Source of the DNA: an uncultured Bacteroidia bacterium
Lineage (GTDB): Bacteria > Bacteroidota > Bacteroidia > Bacteroidales > UBA932
NCBI GenBank assembly: GCA_902766985.1
Contig: CACXFP010000134.1
Coordinates: 1-7,557 of the forward strand
DNA length: 7,557 nt
Direction of reading: 5' to 3'
The notes under the pieces were generated by a model. That model worked only from the letters and a program-made list of their open reading frames with translations. It did no database searches and was not told where the DNA came from. The stretch's first letter is position 1. Each line of letters starts with the position of its first letter. Shown here one piece after another: positions 1 to 7,300 of this stretch. Made by a program: the position numbers and the translations under genes.

Positions 1-432
1 GTCGAAAAAATAGTCATGCACCGAACCGGTGGCTCCGTTTTCCGAATACCCCTCCTGGTTGAGCATTTTCTCAAACTCCGCCTTATCTGTCGAGAAGGCA
101 AGGTCCTGGAACTCAATGAGCACGACAAGGAACTTCTTGCTTCCCTGTGTGATTGAAGCCCTGTTGGGGCTCTTGGTCATGCGCCTCTTGCCGGAGCCTG
201 CAACGCTTGCCTTGGTTGCGGCCACAGGACGGAAAAACCCGTCGGTGGAAAGGGCGTACCTCTGTCCGGAAAGGTTTGTGTACCAATGATGGTGCTCGTC
301 ACCGTGAAGGACCAATGTCACTGTGGTTCCGTCCTTCTGCCGGATGGTCCTGGGGGTGGGATCGGCGGGAAGGGCATGGACGCTGATTATGGAAAGGGCC
401 GCGAGGGCCAGTGTAGTCAATATCTTTTTCAT
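1..432 (-). CDS. M6-family metalloprotease, N-terminal part (cut by window edge)
   Basis: The first 144 codons of an exported protease are open to the left edge with no stop. Seen: a classical Sec signal peptide (MKKILTTLALAAL..., likely type I cleavage after VHA, residue 20, with no lipobox Cys). A propeptide-like segment at about 40-70 (GDEHHHWYTNLSGQRYALS, then DGFF) matches the 'GDEH.h.y.t.dG' block common in M6 proteins. At about 98-144 come KKFLVVLIEFQD, a MLNQEGYS block and GATGSVHDYFFD, the hallmark beginning of the M6 peptidase domain. The zinc-binding HExxH lies beyond the window, so activity cannot be judged. Family knowledge: M6 peptidases (immune inhibitor A type) are secreted zinc endopeptidases. 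The gene follows the BACON lipoprotein by 5 bases. An in-frame ATG at 441 overlaps that gene's stop as ATGA. I prefer 432 because GCGGA sits about 9 bases upstream of it and MKKIL is the usual local start. Confidence 0.85.
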   Translation of the reverse strand, partial: MKKILTTLALAALSIISVHALPADPTPRTIRQKDGTTVTLVLHGDEHHHWYTNLSGQRYALSTDGFFRPVAATKASVAGSGKRRMTKSPNRASITQGSKKFLVVLIEFQDLAFSTDKAEFEKMLNQEGYSENGATGSVHDYFFD

Positions 433-437
433 CGCTT

Positions 438-1460
438 TCATTCCGCTATAATGTAACCCCTCTTCCTGTCATCCACGAGCCAGACCCTGCCTTCCGCAGC
501 CTTGGCAACCCAGGCCCTGGCCTCGATGACTCCGTCCAGGCTCTTGTCCCAGTAGTTGTTGACCGTAAAGGACACGGCATCTCCCTCGGTGTAGCTTTCG
601 GGAAGGCCGGCGAACTCCAGGTACTTGTTCCCGACCGGATCGACGATGCGGAAATTCCTGGTGGAAGAACTCTTGAAGGTATTGAGCTGATGGGCGAGCT
701 CGTCGTAAACGATACCGCTGCCGTCGGTATATACGTTGTACATGCCGTAGGAAGCATCGTCAGCAGTGAAATCCGCGCCGGGAAGGGAGGATGTCTGGGC
801 TATGTCGAGGTACAGGGTGCCGCCGACAAGGTCGATCTTTCCGAAAGCCTTCCTGTCCTCAGCCGAGAGGTTCACGGACTTGGGAGAGAAAACGATAGTA
901 ACGGCGGAATTGGCATTCCCTGAGTCGGGGGAAATGGACAGCCAGTCGCTGACGGCCTTCGTGTCGGTGAGGGAAATCTTCCAGTCTACCGGGAAATTCA
1001 ACGTGATGGTGGCCGGTTCCATCCCATCGATCGTGATGGAGGTGGTGCTGCCGAGCAGGGAAGACAGGGGCTTCTGCTTGATGGTGGCCTCTACGCTCTT
1101 GGATCCTGAGGAAAAGATGAGTTTGTCTTCGCGGGTCTCGTCCGTGCTGTTAAATGCAAGTTCAACGGTGACGTTCCATGTGTTGGTGCTGCCCACCTTC
1201 TGGACATTCTTCACGGTCGCCCAGGTGTTCGTCTCCATCTTCGCAGAGAGCTGGCCGGAGCAAGCTATGGTGAATATCTTGTTATGTCCGACCACGTCTT
1301 CTTCAAGGGCGGAAGGGGGGCTTGGTTTCCCAAGGGTAATGTCTGTGGAAGATCCGCCGCCGCTGCCGGACCCGCCGGTTCCGGGATCTTCCTTGCTCCC
1401 TCCGCAAGAAATGAGGGAGACCGCTACAAGGGCCAAAACGGCCATTCTGAGCATTTTCAT
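438..1460 (-). CDS. Surface lipoprotein with two BACON-like Ig domains
   Basis: A 340-residue lipoprotein. The signal peptide ends in lipobox LISC, so Cys19 is the predicted lipidated residue. It is followed by GGSKEDP, whose acidic stretch resembles the Bacteroidota export signal that sends lipoproteins to the outer face, and then a Gly/Ser-rich flexible linker (about 27-39). Two Ig-like segments follow. The first, about 60-130, ends in ATIKQK. The second, about 138-223, has the typical BACON phrase DWLSISPDSGNANSAVTIVFSP and ends in LDIAQT. Residues 224-340 form a third, unassigned domain rich in aromatic and charged residues (YGMYNVYTDGSG, NNYWDKSLDG, RVWLVDDRKRGY). BACON domains are usually carbohydrate- or mucin-binding or spacer modules in Bacteroidota. 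Binding to a ligand or tethering for the protease encoded next is inference. The gene heads its own transcription unit, just after a consensus promoter. No catalytic motif was seen. Confidence 0.85.
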   Translation of the reverse strand: MKMLRMAVLALVAVSLISCGGSKEDPGTGGSGSGGGSSTDITLGKPSPPSALEEDVVGHNKIFTIACSGQLSAKMETNTWATVKNVQKVGSTNTWNVTVELAFNSTDETREDKLIFSSGSKSVEATIKQKPLSSLLGSTTSITIDGMEPATITLNFPVDWKISLTDTKAVSDWLSISPDSGNANSAVTIVFSPKSVNLSAEDRKAFGKIDLVGGTLYLDIAQTSSLPGADFTADDASYGMYNVYTDGSGIVYDELAHQLNTFKSSSTRNFRIVDPVGNKYLEFAGLPESYTEGDAVSFTVNNYWDKSLDGVIEARAWVAKAAEGRVWLVDDRKRGYIIAE

Positions 1461-1486
1461 CTCTCAAACATAATTTGTGTAAGGTA

Positions 1487-1517
1487 CAAATATAGCCAAA
1501 CCCCGACAAAATGCAAA
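1487..1517 (-). promoter_or_regulatory. Bacteroidota housekeeping promoter for the BACON/M6 unit
   Basis: Reading the minus strand, TTTG (1517-1514), exactly 19 bases, then TATATTTG (1494-1487) matches the Bacteroides primary sigma consensus TTTG-N19-21-TAnnTTTG at every specified base. Transcription should start near 1482, giving a leader of roughly 22 bases before the ATG at 1460. The -33 TTTG uses the last three bases of the upstream terminator's T-run. A second TAnnTTTG match (TATGTTTG, 1472-1465) lies closer to the gene but has no TTTG at the right distance, so it is probably not the main element. Confidence 0.75.
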
Positions 1518-1564
1518 AAAGGAGGATGACCTCGAAGTCCGATGGACTTTCTTGGTCATCCTCC
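1515..1564 (-). terminator. Rho-independent terminator of the SusCD operon
   Basis: A perfect 11-bp inverted repeat, GGAGGATGACC (minus-strand arm at 1564-1554) pairing with GGTCATCCTCC (1531-1521), is followed directly by six T residues (1520-1515). Inside it lies a second perfect 6-bp stem, AAGTCC/GGACTT (1549-1544 with 1540-1535), closing a 3-base loop. The two stems are separated by a small 4/3 internal loop, giving a coaxial two-part hairpin. The T-run exists only in the minus-strand direction, so it terminates the operon ending at 1586 and does not act on plus-strand transcription. It starts about 21 bases after that stop codon. Confidence 0.92.
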
Positions 1565-1585
1565 GATCAGAGTCAGATACGGGAA

Positions 1586-2104
1586 CTAGTTGTCGTTCAC
1601 GAATCCGGTGTAGCGGTAGCCGTGGACGTAGAGCCTGTCGTAATATTCTCCGGCATAACTGTCGTCAGAGAACAAGATGTAGAACTCGATAGCGTCCGCG
1701 GGCTGTCCGCTGGGAGTGGTGGCTCCATTCTTGATGATCTTTCCGCCGGTGACGGTTGCAGTGCAATCATCATAGAAGAAATTCTCCGAATCGGTCGCAG
1801 AGAAGGTCATCGTGGCGGGGTCGGCGGCAATCTTGCACCTGAAGTCCCAGAAAGTCTCGTCGCAGGTGTCTGCGAGAAGCATTTCCGTAGCGGTATTGTT
1901 GGCCGTGCTAGCAGTCAGGATGATGAACTGTCCTATGCCGAACAGGTCGGGATCCTCAAGAACAACGTTTCCGCTGGCGTCAACGGCATCGCAGGTCACA
2001 TACCACTGGCCGCACATGTCGACTGCTTCCGTCTTGAATATGGGATCCTTGGCGCAGGAAACAGCCAATACAACGATTGAAACAAATGTCAATATCTTTT
2101 TCAT
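1586..2104 (-). CDS. Small lipoprotein, putative lipid-binding (lipocalin-like) family
   Basis: A 172-residue lipoprotein, last gene of the SusCD operon. The signal peptide has lipobox AVSC with Cys17 as the predicted acylation site. The mature part looks all-beta, consistent with a small barrel. It opens with a MCGQWYV strand (about 30-36) and has alternating hydrophobic segments (FGIGQFIILTAS, FWDFRCKIA). It closes with EFYILFSDD, then YDRLYVHGYRYTGF near the C terminus, a pattern I associate with the Bacteroidota 'lipid-binding putative hydrolase' family (Pfam Lipid_bd), which often follows SusCD and DUF5012 genes. The family name comes from structure-based prediction. No enzyme activity can be read from the sequence. 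Several Cys residues in the mature part (C31, C38 and others) could form disulfides after export. It begins 6 bases after the preceding stop and has no clear Shine-Dalgarno. Role inferred: surface accessory or binding protein for the transporter. Confidence 0.75.
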   Translation of the reverse strand: MKKILTFVSIVVLAVSCAKDPIFKTEAVDMCGQWYVTCDAVDASGNVVLEDPDLFGIGQFIILTASTANNTATEMLLADTCDETFWDFRCKIAADPATMTFSATDSENFFYDDCTATVTGGKIIKNGATTPSGQPADAIEFYILFSDDSYAGEYYDRLYVHGYRYTGFVNDN

Positions 2105-2110
2105 GGTCGC

Positions 2111-2815
2111 TTAGTCTTTTTTAAGGATTACATAGAACGGCATTCCGGCAAAACCCAAGGTATAGGTTATGACTCCATCGGCCTCATCCCACTTTCCTCC
2201 AGTCATGGAGAGAGGGTAGGAAGGCCATCCGGCTATCTGGCCGTAGAGCATGGAAACAGCGCTGCCTCCCACCTGGATAATACCTACGGCACGGTAATCC
2301 ACGCCATAACCGGCACGCTTGTCATACCATCCGCCAAGAAGGTCTGAGACATTGTAGACGCCAGGTACAATCGTACGGTTTTCTTCGTACGGAAGGATGA
2401 GCACATCGTACCCGGAATAATTTGCTGCGGCATCCACCCTCTGGGTACCAGGCTGTACGACGTAATGTCCGGTAACCTTATCGCCGGCAGGGGCTACGAT
2501 AACATAGCGCTGGGCCGAAGCAGTTATGCCGTCCGGATTGACAAAAGAATAATTAACGGTATATAATCCGGGTTTGGAAGAGTCTATATTATCGGTAACC
2601 TCAACCTGGTCCGAAATATCCTCTTCATTCATAATGGCAGTGAAACCGGGATCAGAAAATGTCGACCCGAGATCCATCGTTACATAAGCAGGTCCCAGAA
2701 GCGTAAGGGTGGGGTAGTAAGTTACGCGAGTCACGCCATCGGTGGTAACCTTCTTGCAACCCACCGTCATCAACGCAAGGGCGATAGAAAGTATAATTAT
2801 CAGATTCTTTTTCAT
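2111..2815 (-). CDS. Ig-like DUF5011/DUF5012-type surface lipoprotein of a SusCD locus
   Basis: A 234-residue lipoprotein with lipobox TVGC (Cys20) followed by KK. The mature protein has two parts. Residues about 34-108 form an Ig/HYR-like domain with the diagnostic spread of residues: PTLTLLG, then DLGSTFSDPGFTA, DISDQV, a KPGLYTVNYSF strand and a final QRYVIVAP. This is the DUF5011-like bacterial surface Ig fold. Residues about 113-234 are a C-terminal domain (HYVVQPGTQRV, GYDVLILPY, GGWYDKRAGYG, a FAGMPFYVIL end) fitting DUF5012-type proteins encoded just behind susD. The function of these families is not established. Position and surface export suggest substrate capture or a spacer on the transporter. 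It lies 12 bases after susD and 6 before the next gene, clearly co-transcribed. The start ATG has no Shine-Dalgarno. Confidence 0.8.
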   Translation of the reverse strand: MKKNLIIILSIALALMTVGCKKVTTDGVTRVTYYPTLTLLGPAYVTMDLGSTFSDPGFTAIMNEEDISDQVEVTDNIDSSKPGLYTVNYSFVNPDGITASAQRYVIVAPAGDKVTGHYVVQPGTQRVDAAANYSGYDVLILPYEENRTIVPGVYNVSDLLGGWYDKRAGYGVDYRAVGIIQVGGSAVSMLYGQIAGWPSYPLSMTGGKWDEADGVITYTLGFAGMPFYVILKKD

Positions 2816-2827
2816 GATCTTGAACTT

Positions 2828-4372
2828 TTATTTTGCCCAGAAAACCTTAGTTGAGTTAGGAACTACTTTCGGGCAGTTGGAGTTGTAGAGCTGTGAAGAC
2901 TGAGCATAGGGGAAACGCTGTACGAGGGCGCTGGCACCAATCTGCGCATCCACCTGGTAGGGGGTATAGAGATCACCGGGAGTCAGGTTGTCGGCATTCA
3001 GGTTGTCAGCAGAGAAACTGTAAATCTGCTCTGCGGACTTGCCTCCGAATGCAGGATAACCGAGACGGCGCATCTCGCACCATGCCTCGAAATTGTTGGT
3101 CCCGCTGAGGGCGATCCATTTCTGGACGCCGAGACTCTTGTCTGTACCGTCATAAGGCCAGGCGTTAAGCGCAGCAGCATATGATTCCTTAATCATTTCA
3201 ACACCTTCTTCGTCTTTTGAGTTATTCAGACTGTACAGGTAGCTGGCAGTTTCGCAGGAAGCCTTGATTGCAGCCTCATAGTACTCTTTTGCCTTTGCAG
3301 AATCGTTCTTCACCTTCCTGTAGTACTCGGAAAGGAAGAAGTCGATTTCCGACAGGGTAATGAGATAAACCGGGGTATCATATGTCAATGCCGGCTGGCA
3401 GAAAGCATCGTCCTTGTATTTGTCGGACACGCTCATGTTGTAGCCTGAAATGCTGCCCCAGAATTCGTCGTCGCCGTTCGTGAGGAAGAAACCGAAGATA
3501 CGGAGATCACCATAGTCCAGCATGGCCCTTGAAAGAGCTACATTAAGGCCGACATTGGTCTGGGTGGATCCGAAACCGGAGTAGATTTCCTCCTGCCAGA
3601 AAGGATTGCCTTTGCCGGATGCTTTCTCTTTGAAACAGTTATCCTTATTCCAGGAAACGTCTTTCGTAGGGAAATTGCCTTCCTCTACCAGCGCGGTCAA
3701 CTGTGAATCCACGTTGACCACAGCCCTCTCCCTCATAAGGAGTTTAAGCTTAAGGGCATTGGCAAACTTGACCCAGTTCTTGGCATCCTCTCCATTATAA
3801 AGGAGGTTTGTTGCAACGGCAGGGTTTTCGTCCACCTTTGAAAGGGCGTAGTCAAGTTCGGCAACGAGTCCGGCATAGACATCTACACCTTCGTCATATT
3901 TGGGATTCAGGTTCTCAAGGCCGAGGCCGAATTCCGTGTAAGCGGCTTCGCCATAAGCGTCAACAAGGGTCTGGAATGCGAATACCCTTATAACGGTAGC
4001 GGCAAGATAGGTGCCCCACTTGCCTTCTTCAGCGCCCTTGTCGCGGGCTACCGTGGCATTGGCGATTGCGCCCCTGTTGATATCGACATAGGCTGAGTTC
4101 GTACTGTTGGGTGCAACCTTGAACTGGCTGTATCCCACATAGTTGCTCGTACCGAAGAAGTGCGCGTAATGCTCGGAGAGATATCCTCCGATGATTCGGA
4201 GCACATCGCCGTATTTGGAACTCAGCGCCATCTCCGCAGCGGGGAAGGCCATGTCGGCAGTTGCCTGGCTCTCATCCGGGGAGTTGGGAGAATGGTTGAT
4301 GTCAAGATAGTCCTTGCAAGAAGCGAGCGAGAGGACTGTGACTGCAGAAAGGATGTAAAGTATCTTTTTCAT
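2828..4372 (-). CDS. SusD/RagB-like outer-membrane nutrient-binding lipoprotein (SusD_2 type)
   Basis: A 514-residue lipoprotein that acts as the surface lid of the SusC channel, binding substrate and handing it to the transporter. Seen: signal peptide with lipobox LASC (Cys19) followed by KDYLDIN, the standard SusD start, then NHSPNSPDES. Alpha-helical TPR-type segments follow (RVFAFQTLVDAYGEAAYTEF; FANALKLKLLMRER). Further on are YLITLSEIDFFLSEYY (about 336-351) and KEYYEAAIKAS. Near the C terminus, QKWIALSGTNNFEAWCEMRR and LGYPAF form the conserved helix and 'RRlGyP' block of the family. These fit the SusD-like_2 branch rather than classical starch SusD. Length is usual for the family. The ligand cannot be deduced. 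It starts 14 bases after susC behind an unusually strong Shine-Dalgarno. Confidence 0.95.
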   Translation of the reverse strand: MKKILYILSAVTVLSLASCKDYLDINHSPNSPDESQATADMAFPAAEMALSSKYGDVLRIIGGYLSEHYAHFFGTSNYVGYSQFKVAPNSTNSAYVDINRGAIANATVARDKGAEEGKWGTYLAATVIRVFAFQTLVDAYGEAAYTEFGLGLENLNPKYDEGVDVYAGLVAELDYALSKVDENPAVATNLLYNGEDAKNWVKFANALKLKLLMRERAVVNVDSQLTALVEEGNFPTKDVSWNKDNCFKEKASGKGNPFWQEEIYSGFGSTQTNVGLNVALSRAMLDYGDLRIFGFFLTNGDDEFWGSISGYNMSVSDKYKDDAFCQPALTYDTPVYLITLSEIDFFLSEYYRKVKNDSAKAKEYYEAAIKASCETASYLYSLNNSKDEEGVEMIKESYAAALNAWPYDGTDKSLGVQKWIALSGTNNFEAWCEMRRLGYPAFGGKSAEQIYSFSADNLNADNLTPGDLYTPYQVDAQIGASALVQRFPYAQSSQLYNSNCPKVVPNSTKVFWAK

Positions 4373-4380
4373 GATAAGTG

Positions 4381-4388
4381 TCCTCCTT
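4381..4388 (-). promoter_or_regulatory. Strong Shine-Dalgarno of the SusD-like gene, overlapping the susC stop
   Basis: On the minus strand the susC stop reads directly into TAAGGAGGACAC, giving AAGGAGGA (4388-4381), a near-perfect complement of the 16S 3' end, 8 bases before the ATG at 4372. Bacteroidota genes usually lack such sites, and the other internal starts here (2815, 2104) have none. The site fixes the susD start and suggests high, independently primed translation of the lipoprotein. Confidence 0.85.
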
Positions 4389-7300
4389 AGAATTTGATGT
4401 TAAGATTGAAACCGTAAATGCGGCAGGAAGGGTTGACATAACTCTCGCCGAAGAGGCCGGATGTGTCGGTACCCTGGTTGGTGGACTCGGGATCGATGTA
4501 GATGTTGTTCTTGGCGGTCCAGAGGAAAGCATTGTTGACGAAAGCGGAAACCGCGATACCCCTGAAGGGGCCGGTCCATTTCTTGGGCAGGTTGTAGCTG
4601 ATGGAAATGTTGCGGACCTTCACGAAATCCCTGTCGACGAAGTAGAACAGACGTCCCTGGTCTCCGCCGTAGTCGTCCATATAAGTCTGGAATGATTCGT
4701 TATTAAGGTAAATAGGGGTTGTGTTCTCGGAATAGGTGCCGTCTTCGTTCTTCACCACGGAGTTGGGGATGATGAATGGCTGACGGTCGTTGTAGGTGGT
4801 GATGGGGCCGTTTCCGGTGAAGGACATGATGTTCTTCGAACGGGAGAACATCTTGCCGCCCTTGCGGACGTCGAGCGATGCGCTCAGGGAGACGTTCTTA
4901 TAAGTGAAGCTGGTGGTAAGACCGCCTGTCCACTTGTAGTTTGCGTCATAGCCGGTGGACTGGATCTCATCGCTCATGACGATATATCCGTTCTCGTCGA
5001 CAATCACCTTGCCATCGTCGGTATAGGTAGGGACATAAGTCCAGTAGGTACCGAAGGGCTTGCCGACCTCCGCGTACATATAGACTACGTCCTTGGGCGA
5101 GCTGGTCGAATAGCCGTCGAGCTGGAGTTTTTCTCCGATGTCCTCAGGAAGGGACTTGACAAGGCTCCAGTTCTTTGCCCAGTTGACGGACAGATCCCAG
5201 CGGAAGTCCCTGGTCTGTACGGGAACGAAGTCAAAGAGGAGCTCGACTCCCCTGTTGCGGACGTCTCCTGCGTTGGAAATCATCGAGGAGTATCCGGTGG
5301 CGGACTCGGTGGAGATAGCGAAGATCTGGTCGGAGGTCATCCTGTTGTAATAGGCTGCGTCGATTCCGAAGCGGCCGCCGAAGAACTGCAGGTTGGTACC
5401 GACCTCGAACTCGGTGGTCATCTCAGGCTTCAGGCTGGGGCTTGTGATTGAATAGCCCCTGCGGAAAGCGTTGATTCCGTTTATAGGGAAAGCAGCGATT
5501 CCGGAGCCATATATACCGGCGAAAGAAGCCTGTGAGAAGACCGGATAAGTCTGATAGACACCTGCGTCGTTACCGGTGCGTCCGTAGGCGACCCTTACCT
5601 TACCGAAGGAAAGGATGTCGTTCTTGGGCAGCCAGTTGGTGAAGATTGCGCTGAGGGTTGCTCCGGGATAGAAATAGTTGTTCTTGTTCAACGGGAGGGT
5701 GGAGGACCAGTCGTTACGGGCGGTCAGCTCGAGGAACACGGTGTCTTCCCAGCCGAGGGTGACGTCGCCGAACAGTCCGACGAGACGTCTCTTGCTCTTG
5801 CTGTCGGAAATAGTCTGCTTGGTGTTACCGTTGGAGAGGTTCCAGAAGCCGGTATATATCGACAGGCCTTTGGTCTGCCCTACCATTTCCGTTCCGTAGC
5901 GCTCGTTTATGTTGAGTCCGAGGATTGCGTTGAGGCTCAGTTTGCCGTCCACGAAGTTGTTGTTGTAGTTGGCAAGGAAGTCGTGGTTGAACTCATAGCC
6001 ACGATAGTAATCGCCATACACATAACCGTCGGCATTCATCTTGGCGGGAGAGTATCCGTTGTCATTCCACATATAGGCGAGATCGACATTGATCTGCGGC
6101 TCTCCTTCCTTGTAGTCGTAATCGCTGTAGTTGAAGCCGTAGCGGTAGGTGAATGTGACGTGCTCGATCGGAGTTACGTCGAGCTGGACCTTTCCGAAGA
6201 TGTTCTTGCTGTCAGTGTTGGTGTAGCGGTTCTCGATGGCCCAGTAGGGGCTGGTGATACCGTAGGGAGTGTAGTATGCGGTAGGCGAGTTGAACTCTGC
6301 AGGGAGGTTCTTGAGGTCGACTACGGAGACGTCCCTGGCGAACTCATAGAGACCGTCGATCATGGACGTTCCCTGGAACTGGCCTATCGACTTGGTGTTG
6401 GAAGTGGAGAAATTCACCTGGGAGGAGAGTTTCAGCCAGCTGACAGGAGAATAACTGCTGCGGAAAGCAAGGGAGTTCCTCTTGTAGGTGTCCTTGTTGC
6501 CCGGGATGATACCGTTGTCGTTGGCATGGGAGTATGACAGGTAATATGTCATGGTCTGGTCCTCTGACACACCGCTGAGGGCGATGTTGTGCTTGTGGTC
6601 GATTCCGATGTCGAAGAAATCCTTGATGTTGTTCTTCTTGGCGGAGTATTCGTGGATAAGCTGCATTCCGTTCCAGATAGGACCGTAAACCTGCTGGCTG
6701 CCGTCGAAGCGGGGGCCCCAGGAACCGTTCTCGATGTAGGTCTGCTTTCCGTTCCATCCCTGTCCGAATTCGTTCTGGAACTTGGGGAGGTAGGAAACCT
6801 GGCGGAACTCAAGACCGCCGCTGTATTCGATGGAGAAGTTGCGCTCCAGGCCCTTCTTTCCCTGCTTGGTGGTGATGACGATCACACCGTTTGCCGCACG
6901 GGATCCGTAGAGGGCGGTAGCCGCAGCGCCTTTGAGGACTGTGAGGCTCTCAATGTCCTCGGTGGTGAGGCTGCCCATGCCGCCGACGACGATGCCGTCG
7001 ATGACGTACAGAGGCTGGTTGCTGCCGGCGATGGAGCTGTAACCGCGGATGATGACGTTGGTCGCTGCGCCAGGGTCGGTGTTGGTGGCGGAAATCTGCA
7101 GACCGGCCACCTTACCGGCGAGTGCGTTGGTAACGTTGGTGGCATGGATGGGTGCGATGTCGTCGTTCTTCACCGTGGTGGCCGCGTAGCCGAGGGTCTT
7201 CTCGGAGCGGGTGATGCCCAAGGCGGTGACGACCGCCTCGTCAAGGGCGAGGGCATCGTCTTCCATGGTCACGTCCATGGTCTGGCCGGAAATCGTGACT

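Noticed and set aside
29..386. Two overlapping plus-strand open frames at the left edge
   Set aside because: The minus strand here encodes an uninterrupted M6 protease N terminus with signal peptide and family motifs, so these frames are shadows.
766..1473. Plus-strand open frame of 235 codons opposite the BACON lipoprotein
   Set aside because: It is fully antisense to a gene with a lipobox, domain matches and its own promoter. The protein has no recognisable features and its end runs into the real gene's promoter region.
1521..1564. Inverted repeat considered as an operator, recombination site or small-RNA hairpin
   Set aside because: The perfect stem followed by a T6 tract just after the last gene of the operon is fully explained as an intrinsic terminator.
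1511..2080. Plus-strand open frame of 189 codons starting in the terminator region
   Set aside because: It begins within the A-run/terminator hairpin and is antisense to the lipid-binding-like lipoprotein. The apparent GGAGGATGA Shine-Dalgarno-like motif is the terminator stem.
5983..6537. Plus-strand open frame of 184 codons opposite SusC
   Set aside because: A shadow of the SusC barrel codons with Val/Gly-rich composition and no supporting start signal or domain.
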